Virus record (IMG/VR): IMGVR_UViG_3300030099_005700
Span: 1 to 59,846 of that record
Strand: one strand, 5' to 3'
From: a virus
Length of the DNA: 59,846 nucleotides
Both the position numbers and the translations under genes were made by a program. Below, piece after piece: positions 33,678 through 41,789 of the stretch; the first letter of the stretch is position 1; the number at the start of each line of letters is the position of its first letter. The notes beneath the pieces were generated by a model. That model searched no databases and was not told the DNA's origin. It worked only from the letters and a program-made list of their open reading frames with translations.

Positions 33678-34331
33678 GTGAGTAAGAAGCAAGCAAGCAC
33701 TGCGATTGCAGAAGCACCTAAGTCAGAACTCGCCGCCAGCAATGCTAGTGGCATAGCCATCGCATCCAGCGATATCGACGTACCCCGTATCAACGTGGTG
33801 CAGAAAACATCCGACATCGAGGCTCCCTTGGGGGCCGTGGTGCTCGACAAACAGCATACCCTTGCTGAAGCGGACCAGACGGTCCCTGTAACTGTTCTTT
33901 CCGTCATGAAGGGGTGGCGGGAGAACATAGACTACGACTCCGACGAGATTCCTCAAGTGGCATACACTCAAGAGGACGCTAATCGGATCGAACAGAACAG
34001 CGAGTACGAGATGCTTGAATTCGCTGAGATCACCCTCCTGTTCCAGCAACCGGAGGGTAATGATGATGAGGCCGCGTATCCATTCGCCATTGGCGATAAC
34101 AACTACGCTATTGGTCGCATCAATGTAGCAAAGGACGCTTACCGCCAGACGTTCAAACGTTTGGCGACGTTCGCCGCCTTCAACCCGAAGGCTTCGCTAC
34201 AGCATCGGATCTGGGACTTTAAAAGTTCTTTGATCAGCCGTGGAAAATACAGTTGGTTCGCACCGTCTCTGGCTATCAGCCAAGCGGAGCCTACTGAAGA
34301 TGTTAAAGCCTTCGTAGAAACTTTTGCGTAA
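33678..34331 (+). CDS. Possible single-strand-DNA-associated protein
   Basis: 217 residues from a GTG. Low-complexity Ala/Ser-rich N-terminus (about 30 residues), then a compact region with PRINVVQKTSDIEAPLGAVV and a C-terminal WFAPSLAISQAEP. Its place between the RecB-like nuclease and the polymerase suggests a DNA-binding replication accessory, but I recognise no OB-fold signature. AAACGTTT lies inside at 34155. Confidence 0.6.
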   Translation: MSKKQASTAIAEAPKSELAASNASGIAIASSDIDVPRINVVQKTSDIEAPLGAVVLDKQHTLAEADQTVPVTVLSVMKGWRENIDYDSDEIPQVAYTQEDANRIEQNSEYEMLEFAEITLLFQQPEGNDDEAAYPFAIGDNNYAIGRINVAKDAYRQTFKRLATFAAFNPKASLQHRIWDFKSSLISRGKYSWFAPSLAISQAEPTEDVKAFVETFA

Positions 34332-34540
34332 TGGCTGATATATCTGAAATACCTGTATTAACTCTTCCCGAAGAGAACGCAGTTCTCTCTAGCGAAGCCG
34401 CGACATTGGAGACAATGATTTCGGAACTGGAAGAGAAGAGAAACGAAGCAGAGCTGACTATCCATAAACTGCGTGTCATCAGACAGGCGATCTTGGAAAA
34501 GTCTGAAGAGCTTCAAATGGAGTTACCAATAGACTCCTAA
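34331..34540 (+). CDS. Small coiled-coil protein, function unknown
   Basis: 69 residues, acidic with heptad character (LETMISELEEKRNEAELTIH). The start overlaps the previous stop by one base (TAATG). Last gene before a strong terminator. Confidence 0.65.
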   Translation: MADISEIPVLTLPEENAVLSSEAATLETMISELEEKRNEAELTIHKLRVIRQAILEKSEELQMELPIDS

Positions 34541-34550
34541 CACCCTTAAT

Positions 34551-34592
34551 AGCCCGCCCCGACTCATTTTCCATCGGGGCGGGCTTTTCTTT
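34551..34592 (+). terminator. Rho-independent terminator
   Basis: A perfect 12-bp GC-rich stem (34551-34562 with 34574-34585) and a T-rich tail. It closes the recombination operon and separates it from the DNA polymerase gene nine bases on, which must have another promoter or depend on read-through. Confidence 0.93.
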
Positions 34593-34600
34593 ATGATTAG

Positions 34601-36361
34601 ATGGAAACATATGCTCTGGACTTTGAGTCCTATTACGACAAAAGCTGCTCAATCAAGCAGTTAGGGCCTTTAGGATATTTCTCTCATCCCGACTTTGACG
34701 CATACATGGTGTCTATTGTTGGGGACAACGGTTACACTTTTGTGGGCCACCCCAAGGAATTCGATTGGGACATCCTTAATGGCAATATTGTATTATCACA
34801 CAACGCCTCTTTTGATGAGACCCTGTACTTTTTTGGGGTAGACAAGGGGTGGTGGCCCAAGATATCTCCTGCGGAATGGCACTGTACTGCGGATATGGCA
34901 GCAGCTTGTGGGCTTCCACGCTCACTTAAAAACGCAACCGCAGAAGCCTACGACCTTGAAGTGTCTAAAACAACAAGGGACAACATGGCGGGTAAGCGGT
35001 GGGAAAGTATGTCTGAGGATTTTCAGGCAGAAGTCAGCGAATATGCGTTGAAAGACTCAGAACTGTGCTTGAGGCTTTGGCAGGATTATAAGGACAAATG
35101 GCCAGATAACGAAAAGCTCATTAGTCTGACTAATCGCAGGATTATCCAGAGAGGGTTGCCGATGGATACTGACTTGCTGAAGAGGCAGCTTGAGACAATC
35201 AATCAAAGGCTTTTTGAGGCTGAGTCCAATATCCCTTGGGCAGGAGAAAGACCTTTACTTAGCCGCGCCGCATTCGATGAAGAATGCCTCAAGCACGGCA
35301 TAGAACCCCCTAAGTCTTTAGCCCAGACAGACTTGGATACCCAAGAATGGCTTCGGCAATATGGCTACAAATACAAATGGGTTGAAGCCGTTACTAGCTG
35401 GCGTCGAATCAATGCCATCAAGAAAAAATTAGAAGCCTTCGACTACGCGACCCTGCCAGACAGTAGATACTATGGGGGTTTAATGTATTGGGGTGGGCAC
35501 ACTGGCCGATTCTCTGGCAGTGGTGGTAACTTGAATTTGCAGAATCTTCCTCGCGATGAAATGTTTGGGGTCAACTTACGGCATATGATCCGCGCCCCAA
35601 AAGGCAGGAAACTGGTTGTTGTAGACCTGTCACAGATCGAAGTTAGGACTTTATGTTGGCTCGCAGGGGATCAAGTGACTCTGGCTGAGATAGCAAGCAC
35701 TGACGATATCTACGAAGCATTCGCAATCAGGATGGGCTTGTGGTCAAAAGGAGAAGGGTCTTTGAAAGAGAAAGACCCCAAATTACGCCATAAGGTAAAA
35801 GCTATTGTTCTAGGGTGCGGGTATGGTGCAGGGGCCAAGAAGTTCTCTGAGATGTATGATATGCCAGAGGATGAGGCTAAAGCCGCCGTCGATCTTTACC
35901 GAAACCGACTGTCATCCATCCCTAAATTCTGGAGAAAAGTAAATAATAACCTGAGATCTTGTTACAGCGCCAGTGCCCCTTATGAAGTCCTTTTACCATC
36001 TGGGCGTAAAATAAAATACGGCAGGACAAAACTCGTTAAACAAAATGGGCGGGCGGGGCATCAAGCCATAGTGAGCAGGAACGGCAAACGTTTGCCTATG
36101 AAACTGTGGGGCGGGATAGTGGCCGAAAATCTGTCACAAGGTCTGGCCAGAGACATATTTTCAGATATGCTTTTACGGTTGGAGGATGAAGGCATTAAAC
36201 TGATCTTCCATGTGCATGACGAAGTCATCATCGAGTGCGATGAACATGAAGCCGAAGAAACCCTAGAAAAAACAATTAGCATCATGTCAACGCCGCCGAC
36301 ATGGATTCCTGACATTCCTTTGGCGGCAGAAGGACAAATCCTCACACACTACCAAAAATGA
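34601..36361 (+). CDS. Family A DNA polymerase with 3'-5' exonuclease domain
   Basis: 586 residues. The exonuclease domain begins ALDFESYYD (DxE motif, residues 6-9) and has ALKDSELCLRLW. The polymerase domain has GHTGRFSG, motif A LVVVDLSQIEVRTL (about 338-351), a helix KVKAIVLGCGYGAGAKKF and motif C FHVHDEVII (HDE near 539). It is complete though somewhat short for the family. It replicates the phage genome with the primase-helicase encoded next; the two genes overlap by an ATGA junction. No Shine-Dalgarno sequence. Confidence 0.94.
   Translation: METYALDFESYYDKSCSIKQLGPLGYFSHPDFDAYMVSIVGDNGYTFVGHPKEFDWDILNGNIVLSHNASFDETLYFFGVDKGWWPKISPAEWHCTADMAAACGLPRSLKNATAEAYDLEVSKTTRDNMAGKRWESMSEDFQAEVSEYALKDSELCLRLWQDYKDKWPDNEKLISLTNRRIIQRGLPMDTDLLKRQLETINQRLFEAESNIPWAGERPLLSRAAFDEECLKHGIEPPKSLAQTDLDTQEWLRQYGYKYKWVEAVTSWRRINAIKKKLEAFDYATLPDSRYYGGLMYWGGHTGRFSGSGGNLNLQNLPRDEMFGVNLRHMIRAPKGRKLVVVDLSQIEVRTLCWLAGDQVTLAEIASTDDIYEAFAIRMGLWSKGEGSLKEKDPKLRHKVKAIVLGCGYGAGAKKFSEMYDMPEDEAKAAVDLYRNRLSSIPKFWRKVNNNLRSCYSASAPYEVLLPSGRKIKYGRTKLVKQNGRAGHQAIVSRNGKRLPMKLWGGIVAENLSQGLARDIFSDMLLRLEDEGIKLIFHVHDEVIIECDEHEAEETLEKTISIMSTPPTWIPDIPLAAEGQILTHYQK
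36083..36096. promoter_or_regulatory. Intragenic AAACGTTT palindrome
   Basis: GGCAAACGTTTGCC, a perfect 14-bp palindrome inside the DNA polymerase gene. Its arms resemble the PurR operator (GCAAACGTTTGC) more closely than those of the other copies. Confidence 0.6.
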
Positions 36362-38532
36362 AATACCGTTATATTAAGAATCTCCGAGACCATACAGCAC
36401 ACAAGACAACCGATCTCAGTAAACTCACTAAGAAGAAGCCCCCTTTCAAAACCAAAGCAGACTACAGGGAATGGTGTGCAGAGACTACAACAAACCATGT
36501 GTTTTATTCTACTCTGGAAGGCAGGGCACCGTCTAAACGGATAAGCAACGACAACCCTGTACACAAAATTTATGGGGTAGTTGCCGACTATGACGCTTCC
36601 GTTGATTGGGCCGCAATCGACAGTGACCTGAAAGTTAAGTGTGCAAAAGACAAAAAACCCACGTGGAGATCCAAGACACAGTCAGGATATCTGCGCCTTG
36701 TGTGGGAGTTCGACAAGCCCATACCTGTGGACCCAAACATGTTTGATACTTTTATGTCAAACATGATGAAGGCCCTGCAACTGGACAAACTGTTCGCAGG
36801 CTTTGATAGTTCCTCCCTTCGCGCAAACCAGTATTTTGAGTTGGGGGAAGATTGGGTGAAAGTGGATGGCTTGCTTTCTTCTAATATAATCCAAGCCGCT
36901 CTTACGAAAACGGTATCTGATAGGCCCCCACAGTCTGAGGATACTTCAATCCCAATCAATATCGTAGCTGAAGAAGTAGAGGATAGATTCCCCAATCGCT
37001 GGGTAGGGGACTTTGAGCTGGGGTCTCGCGGCCCGTTGTTCTGGATTGACGATGGGATAAATCGGGACGGGTGTCAGGTGGTAGAAGATGGCATTGTCTG
37101 CTATAGCGACCGTGCTGGCAAAGGGTTCATGTCGTGGCGCGACATCTTTGGAGCGGGGTTTGTAAAGGAATATGAGGAAAGGAAACTTGCAGGTCTTTTA
37201 GATGACTATTGGTTTAATGGCCGAAGTTTCTTCAAGGTTCTTTACGATAGCGCCGTATCCATACCTAAAGACCAACTAATACTAGAGCTGAAGCAAGCTG
37301 GGTTCTCCCCAAGACCAAGAAAGAATCAGCCACTTTCTGAAGTAGAGGGGGCCCTACTGACGGTCAGCAACCAGAATCGTATTGATGAGATCGCGCCTGT
37401 TGTATTCTCTCCTGACAGAGTTGTGGCATACAACGGGCACCGCATCCTCAACTGTTCTAATATCAGGCCCGTAGAACCAGATGAAGACGGGTGTGAGTCT
37501 AAATGGCCCTTCTTACATGGGTGGCTAAACCAACTATTTGTTGATGGCGAGCAGCCCGCGCTGCACTACTTCTACTCATGGCTTAAGCGGTTTTACGAGT
37601 CTGTTATTGAACGGGAGTTTGTTCAGGGGCAAGCATTACTACTGGTCGGCCCAACCAACAAAGGAAAATCACTGCTATCTAATAGAGTTATAAGTGGTCT
37701 GGTCGGGGGTTACGCAGACGCATCAGATTACCTGTCGGGGCAGACTAAGTTTAACAAAGATCTAGGCAGGGTAGCTACATGGGTAATTGACGACACTACT
37801 TCTGCGGCCTCATTTCGAGACCAGCGGAAAGCGACTGAGTTAATCAAACGCGCTGTAGCAAACCCGCGAGTGGAGTATCAAGCGAAGTATGCAGATGCCA
37901 TGAGCATTCCTTGGACGGGGAGAGTAGTCATGTCACTTAATATGGACATTAACAGTTTGTCCGTTATCCCTTCGTTGGATAGCAGCAACAGGGACAAACT
38001 AATGGCTCTTCGCATCAGTAACAAAGCCACCAGTAATTTCCCAAGAAACTCCATCCTTGAGAAAACCATCGAAGACGAACTGCCTTACTTCGCTAGATTC
38101 CTCATCGATTGGACAATACCCAAGGAGGTGGAGGATGTTGGTAGATTTGGAGTGAAGTCCTTTATCGATACCACTGTTGCTGATGCTGCTTATGACAACA
38201 GTAGCAGAAGCACTATTGCAGAACTTGTCGAGTTCTTCGTCAAGAGGTGTAGAGAACTGAATGATTCGATGACTCATTGGAAAGGTACCCTCACAGAGTT
38301 TCAAGTAGCTGTCCATGATTTCAATAATGGTCGCAACGTGGGGATGTCGAACAACCTTGAATTTGTGCGGCGAGGGATGTCCACTTTAGAGGAGGCAGGA
38401 AAAAACAACCCACATCTCAGGCCCGTGAAATCAAGAGGGAAAGGTGGGGGCAAACTATGGGAAATCAATCTTGATCCTTCTTTCGACATCGACGCGATGA
38501 CTCAAAGGAATCCGGTCGGCGCAGAGCTTTAA
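36358..38532 (+). CDS. Primase-helicase (AEP-like primase, SF3-type DUF5906 helicase)
   Basis: 724 residues. The N-terminal half has IYGVVADYDAS (DxD near residue 77), SGYLRLVWEFDKP and ANQYFELGEDW, in the order expected of archaeo-eukaryotic primases. The C-terminal half has Walker A VGPTNKGKS (about 430-438), VIDDTTSA as Walker B and RVVMSLNMD, as in D5/DUF5906 helicases. Likely the replicative helicase and primer maker. The end overlaps the convergent gene at 38465 by 68 bases. Confidence 0.85.
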   Translation: MKYRYIKNLRDHTAHKTTDLSKLTKKKPPFKTKADYREWCAETTTNHVFYSTLEGRAPSKRISNDNPVHKIYGVVADYDASVDWAAIDSDLKVKCAKDKKPTWRSKTQSGYLRLVWEFDKPIPVDPNMFDTFMSNMMKALQLDKLFAGFDSSSLRANQYFELGEDWVKVDGLLSSNIIQAALTKTVSDRPPQSEDTSIPINIVAEEVEDRFPNRWVGDFELGSRGPLFWIDDGINRDGCQVVEDGIVCYSDRAGKGFMSWRDIFGAGFVKEYEERKLAGLLDDYWFNGRSFFKVLYDSAVSIPKDQLILELKQAGFSPRPRKNQPLSEVEGALLTVSNQNRIDEIAPVVFSPDRVVAYNGHRILNCSNIRPVEPDEDGCESKWPFLHGWLNQLFVDGEQPALHYFYSWLKRFYESVIEREFVQGQALLLVGPTNKGKSLLSNRVISGLVGGYADASDYLSGQTKFNKDLGRVATWVIDDTTSAASFRDQRKATELIKRAVANPRVEYQAKYADAMSIPWTGRVVMSLNMDINSLSVIPSLDSSNRDKLMALRISNKATSNFPRNSILEKTIEDELPYFARFLIDWTIPKEVEDVGRFGVKSFIDTTVADAAYDNSSRSTIAELVEFFVKRCRELNDSMTHWKGTLTEFQVAVHDFNNGRNVGMSNNLEFVRRGMSTLEEAGKNNPHLRPVKSRGKGGGKLWEINLDPSFDIDAMTQRNPVGAEL

Positions 38533-39019
38533 TAGGTAAGTGGTAACCGTCACAAAGATAAGTAAACCCATCGTCGTCCGTTTCCCCCTTATGTTTGAAG
38601 TTTTTTTTCTTAGTAACGTGGTGCCTAGTAGCCCACCCCAACAACCAGACTTTCGATAAGTCCTTGTGTACTCTGGTAAAAAAATAAAGGTCAGCTTGCA
38701 GCTCTTTTTTACCTTGAGAATTAACACTAGCTAAGTAGTGCAGCTTAGGTTTCGTTGTGCAGGTCTTGGACTTAACGTCTACTTTTTTATTGTTGTAGAG
38801 GTAGTCGTGGGTGTAGCACTGCTCACCAACATGCTTAGAGGATTCAATATACTTACCAAAAGCGACTTCACCTAAAAACCCAGTCATGCGCCCTATGCCG
38901 TGGGTATAAGAACTGGGGGGTACCCCCAAGGATTTAGATCGTCTGAAAGCTTCAGCGACATCCTGTTCATCTGGATAGAACAAAACGAACCTGTTCTTTA
39001 ACTGGCAAAATTGACTCAA
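38465..39019 (-). CDS. Putative PD-(D/E)XK endonuclease
   Basis: 184 residues from a TTG that overlaps the previous stop. FLGEVAFGKYIE supplies a Glu and NKKVDVKSKTC supplies the D-x-K of a PD-(D/E)XK core; a Trp/His-rich LGWATRHH follows. Size and pattern suit a resolvase or restriction-like endonuclease, possibly for host DNA degradation or packaging. The last gene of the lysis operon; its 3' end overlaps the primase-helicase gene. Confidence 0.6.
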   Translation of the reverse strand: MSQFCQLKNRFVLFYPDEQDVAEAFRRSKSLGVPPSSYTHGIGRMTGFLGEVAFGKYIESSKHVGEQCYTHDYLYNNKKVDVKSKTCTTKPKLHYLASVNSQGKKELQADLYFFTRVHKDLSKVWLLGWATRHHVTKKKNFKHKGETDDDGFTYLCDGYHLPIKALRRPDSFESSRRCRKKDQD

Positions 39020-39255
39020 GTCCTATACTGGCGCGTTTTCTTAGCAATTGCTTTAGGCTGTTTAACAAATTGCTTGCCTGCTTTATTGCCTTTCGCTTTA
39101 GCGCGATTGGTTGCCGCTTTTTCAGAAGGAGTCAACGAAGCCCACGCAGCATCAGGAAGATATCTTTTTTTACCTTTGCTGGGTTTTTTATCTGAAGTGC
39201 GCCACTTTTGTTTCGTCCAGCGATCTAAAGATTTCTGTGGGTCTCTCTTTGCCAT
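39016..39255 (-). CDS. DUF5872 small basic protein
   Basis: 79 residues: KSLDRWTKQKWRTSDKKPS, RYLPDAAW, TNRAKAKGNKAGKQFVKQP. This matches DUF5872, a small Lys-rich family shared by aquatic phages and large eukaryotic DNA viruses. Function unknown; strong basicity suggests DNA binding, perhaps condensation in the capsid. Overlaps the upstream gene by one base. Confidence 0.82.
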   Translation of the reverse strand: MAKRDPQKSLDRWTKQKWRTSDKKPSKGKKRYLPDAAWASLTPSEKAATNRAKAKGNKAGKQFVKQPKAIAKKTRQYRT

Positions 39256-39449
39256 TACTTACCGACTTTTTTCATGGCTTCTTTGTGGGCTTGGCCAAAG
39301 GTCTTACCCGCCATCATTGCATTCCTCATCGAAGACATATGCGCTTTTGTGTGATGCACACTATGGCGCTTCATTGTGTCTTCTTGTCTCTTTGTAAGAG
39401 CTTTCTTTTTAAGGAGTTTTTCTCCACGTTTTTGTCTAGGTGTTTTCAT
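39255..39449 (-). CDS. Small basic protein, conserved in aquatic phages
   Basis: 64 residues, Lys/His/Met-rich (KRHSVHHTKAHMSSMRNAM). I have the impression of similar sequences in marine phages and giant viruses but can name no function. One of three consecutive small basic genes. Confidence 0.75.
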   Translation of the reverse strand: MKTPRQKRGEKLLKKKALTKRQEDTMKRHSVHHTKAHMSSMRNAMMAGKTFGQAHKEAMKKVGK

Positions 39450-39464
39450 AATAGTTGTTAGTAA

Positions 39465-39653
39465 TTAGTTTCGGTATCCGCCCCCCGCTTTTTTATAGCG
39501 GGCGGCTAGTAACTGCGCTTTCCGTGCTGACCATTGCCCCGCTTTACCGCCTTTCGTACCGCGTTTAATTTCATTGAACATACGGCGACGCATAGAAGGC
39601 TTAGTGTAATTGCCAGCTTCATTAACACGGGACTTATATTTCTTCTTAGGCAT
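39465..39653 (-). CDS. Small basic protein, conserved in aquatic phages
   Basis: 62 residues: KYKSRVNEAGNYTKPSMRR, GKAGQWSARKAQLLAARYKK, ending GGGYRN. The GQWSARKAQ pattern recurs in small marine viral proteins. Function unknown; likely DNA-binding from composition. Follows the lysozyme-like gene by four bases. Confidence 0.77.
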   Translation of the reverse strand: MPKKKYKSRVNEAGNYTKPSMRRRMFNEIKRGTKGGKAGQWSARKAQLLAARYKKAGGGYRN

Positions 39654-39657
39654 ATCT

Positions 39658-40266
39658 CTATGGGTTAAGAGCCTGTTCTACTGCTTCGGGGAAGCTCATA
39701 TCTTTAGCCCCTTCTGCTTTTTTTTGTCTCCTGATCTTATGCTCTTGAGCAAGAGCTTTAGACAGTTTCATCATCCGGGGGGCGATCCCCGTCTTATCTC
39801 TAAGAGATTCACGATATTCATTATTATCTAGGAATTCTTTTGATGCTAAATCGAACTCCCCTTTAGCCATGTGTTTTAAGGTTTTAGGGGAACCGGGGAG
39901 CCCTCCACGATAATACGAAGACACAATCTGAAGTTGCAGCTCTGGTTGGAAATCAAAGAAACCTTTTCCAAACCTATCCAAGACGAGTTTAATTTTTTTG
40001 CCTGAGTCTTTACGGGCCAGATCTACGACCTCTTTGTCGGTGAGAGTTTTGTTATAAAAGTCAGATTTCTCATAAGCTTTTTGAGAGCCGTCGCCAATTA
40101 AATGCCCCACACCTATAGTCCATTTGCCCTTACTATCTTTGTAAGGTTTCTTTATTTTCTCTTTGTAAGGGCCGACCTCTTCTGTCCAAAGCTCTTCCAT
40201 TAGCTTATCAATACTAAAAGCGGGTTTAAAAGGGCTCACTAATGCTGTTTTTGGTCCTTCAGGCAT
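39658..40266 (-). CDS. GH24-like lysozyme (muramidase)
   Basis: 202 residues. E36, D44 and T50 lie in YKEKIKKPYKDSKGKWTIGV, with a following GH, like the Glu-Asp-Thr triad and TIGxGH of T4-type lysozymes. Longer than T4 lysozyme because of N- and C-terminal extensions. No signal peptide. It would cut glycan strands of peptidoglycan. Because an amidase is encoded just upstream, this may be the second lysin or a virion enzyme opening the wall on entry. Confidence 0.8.
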   Translation of the reverse strand: MPEGPKTALVSPFKPAFSIDKLMEELWTEEVGPYKEKIKKPYKDSKGKWTIGVGHLIGDGSQKAYEKSDFYNKTLTDKEVVDLARKDSGKKIKLVLDRFGKGFFDFQPELQLQIVSSYYRGGLPGSPKTLKHMAKGEFDLASKEFLDNNEYRESLRDKTGIAPRMMKLSKALAQEHKIRRQKKAEGAKDMSFPEAVEQALNP

Positions 40267-40269
40267 TTC

Positions 40270-40569
40270 TTAATTATCTTTGAATCGTTTCGTGAATCTG
40301 TTCCAAGCGGGAAAAAAAATCTCATCCATACAGCGGACGATGGCTTCTTCTTCATATGTCTCACAATAAGTAAGGCCGGAAATACCTAGAGCGGCATGAA
40401 CCATCTCATGTCGGATCGTCTCAATGAGATCTTTCCCTTTCAGGGTTTTGTCTATCTCTATGAGTTTGCGGCGGTGGGAATACACACCATAGCAGTCATC
40501 ATCACCTAAATCTCTGAATCGGATTCGGACCCGAACCCCACCCATGGTTATGCTTTTGGGGACACTCAT
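40270..40569 (-). CDS. Small HExxH metallopeptidase, SprT-like
   Basis: 99 residues with HEMVH at 54-58 (IETIRHEMVHAALG) and downstream Glu residues (YEEEAIVRCMDE) as possible third ligand. A minimal zincin fold. Overlaps the amidase stop by four bases. A peptidase in a lysis cassette is unusual; it might cleave cell-wall peptides, a lysis regulator or a virion protein. Confidence 0.75.
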   Translation of the reverse strand: MSVPKSITMGGVRVRIRFRDLGDDDCYGVYSHRRKLIEIDKTLKGKDLIETIRHEMVHAALGISGLTYCETYEEEAIVRCMDEIFFPAWNRFTKRFKDN

Positions 40570-41117
40570 CCTCCTGCGAATCTTTCAATCGCACGGGCGT
40601 AGACCCCAACTAAGGCCCCGCGATTGTGGTTAATCATGTCCCACTCTTCTTCATTGCTCCCAAAAAATGGTTCAGCAATCACAGCTACAGGGCGCACCTT
40701 TCGCAACAGGTAGGAGCCACGTTGATTTCGTGTCCTTGGCTTCGGACCCCTAACTTTCATGTCGGGGAAAGAAGCGGACATTTCATCGCTTAAGATACTG
40801 GCAAACTTCTTGCCGCCTTTACTCGTGTGCCAGTAAAGCCATTCGTGCCCAGAGGCTGATGGACCGGCGGAATTAAAATGCAACTCAATGACTGCGTCGA
40901 TGTCGTCTTCTACCAGCTTACGGGCTAGGTAGTTGATCCCACCTACGTAGCTTTTAGCGGGGTATTGGTCGTATATTTTATAATCGACCGACAACACGCT
41001 GGAAATACGCCGCACGATATCGCGGTTGAAATCCCACTCAGAGAGAATGTAGTCGCCTACAGTATAGGCTCCTTGGTCTCTTAACCGAGAGTGTCCGACT
41101 GCCAATCCAATCTTCAT
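40566..41117 (-). CDS. N-acetylmuramoyl-L-alanine amidase (Amidase_3), endolysin
   Basis: 183 residues. IGLAVGHS supplies the first zinc His, AVIELHFNSA the second His, and VIAEPFFGSN the catalytic Glu, as in zinc amidases of the Amidase_3 family. Cuts the bond between glycan and peptide. No signal peptide, so it needs a holin for export; small membrane-protein genes lie directly upstream, overlapping by ATGA. Confidence 0.9.
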   Translation of the reverse strand: MKIGLAVGHSRLRDQGAYTVGDYILSEWDFNRDIVRRISSVLSVDYKIYDQYPAKSYVGGINYLARKLVEDDIDAVIELHFNSAGPSASGHEWLYWHTSKGGKKFASILSDEMSASFPDMKVRGPKPRTRNQRGSYLLRKVRPVAVIAEPFFGSNEEEWDMINHNRGALVGVYARAIERFAGG

Positions 41118-41278
41118 TTTTTAAGAATGCGATAGAGTGAAGCCAGCCCCACAGCGATGCCCACGATGAGCGACCCCACTCGTAGCCAGTATTCGAACTG
41201 CTCCTGCATACTTGTGATCAGCCCAATGACGGGTGCTGCCATTCCGATTAAAGAATCAAATATTCGGGTGTTGATCAT
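41114..41278 (-). CDS. 54-residue membrane protein, holin candidate
   Basis: MINTRIFDSLIGMAAPVIG... with one C-terminal membrane segment (VGSLIVGIAVGLASLY) and a basic end (RILKK). Starts overlapping the previous stop and ends overlapping the amidase ATG, so it is translated with the endolysin. Holin or holin-regulator role is inferred from position and size. Confidence 0.72.
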   Translation of the reverse strand: MINTRIFDSLIGMAAPVIGLITSMQEQFEYWLRVGSLIVGIAVGLASLYRILKK

Positions 41279-41499
41279 TTGTCGCTCCCAATAATAACCG
41301 CACGGCGGTATGAGTAGTCGCTGTGAAACTTGTGGTCTTTCCGACCCACCAAACTACCTTCGCAGAAATCATACGTTTTCCCCTCGATCAGAGTGATCGT
41401 CGGAGGATCGTACAAGGCGCTTGCGTTCGCGGTCGATGCGTTGGGCAACTCGTTCCATGAGCAACTTGCTAGCGGGATCACCAATAGATGCGAGAGCAT
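41275..41499 (-). CDS. Small lipoprotein, outer spanin candidate
   Basis: 74 residues from the ATG at 41499, preceded by GGAAG at good spacing; an ATG at 41559 would give 94. The start MLSHLLVIPLASC has a lipobox (LASC) and predicts lipidation at that Cys. The coding region overlaps the 41369-41602 gene out of frame, the nested architecture of Rz/Rz1 spanins. Likely anchored in the outer membrane and helping to disrupt it. Confidence 0.65.
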   Translation of the reverse strand: MLSHLLVIPLASCSWNELPNASTANASALYDPPTITLIEGKTYDFCEGSLVGRKDHKFHSDYSYRRAVIIGSDK

Positions 41500-41602
41500 C
41501 AAGACGATCTTCCAAGGCGTCGAGATGTCTGTCTCTTTGCAGTCGCACATATTCAACATAGGCTTGAAGAGCAGCAGTTAGCAGTTGGAAGAATGTCTTC
41601 AC
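41369..41602 (-). CDS. Small coiled-coil protein, inner spanin candidate
   Basis: 77 residues from a GTG overlapping the previous stop (GTGA). A moderately hydrophobic N-terminus (FFQLLTAALQAYVEYV) is followed by a heptad-rich region (LDALEDRLDALASIGDP, MERVAQRIDRERKRL). This could be an Rz-like inner-membrane protein with a periplasmic coiled coil; the weak membrane segment makes that uncertain. Confidence 0.6.
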   Translation of the reverse strand: MKTFFQLLTAALQAYVEYVRLQRDRHLDALEDRLDALASIGDPASKLLMERVAQRIDRERKRLVRSSDDHSDRGENV

Positions 41603-41778
41603 TTAGACTTCGCCTTACCCACATTCAGGGCGAGCCAGCTAATGACGCCTGAAATCCTTTGCACCCATTTGTTATCCGATTCATTCGGTGTCATGGTTGC
41701 GACTAGTGAGGCCACCGCAATAACGCTGGCTGCAATTTGCAGGAGTTTCTCTGCGTTCTCTGTAATGTATTCGATCAT
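41599..41778 (-). CDS. 59-residue membrane protein, holin candidate
   Basis: MIEYITENAEKLLQIAASVI... has a hydrophobic segment (LLQIAASVIAVASLVATM) and a second weaker one (ISGVISWLALNVG) with a basic tail (KAKSK). First gene of the lysis cassette, overlapping the next start. Two small membrane proteins in one cassette could be a holin and antiholin. Confidence 0.7.
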   Translation of the reverse strand: MIEYITENAEKLLQIAASVIAVASLVATMTPNESDNKWVQRISGVISWLALNVGKAKSK

Positions 41779-41789
41779 TGAATTAGGGG

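Noticed and set aside
33678-34331. Firm call as DUF2815 single-strand-binding protein
   Set aside because: Position beside a DUF2800-type nuclease fits, but the sequence lacks the N-terminal pattern I know for DUF2815, so only a tentative role is given.
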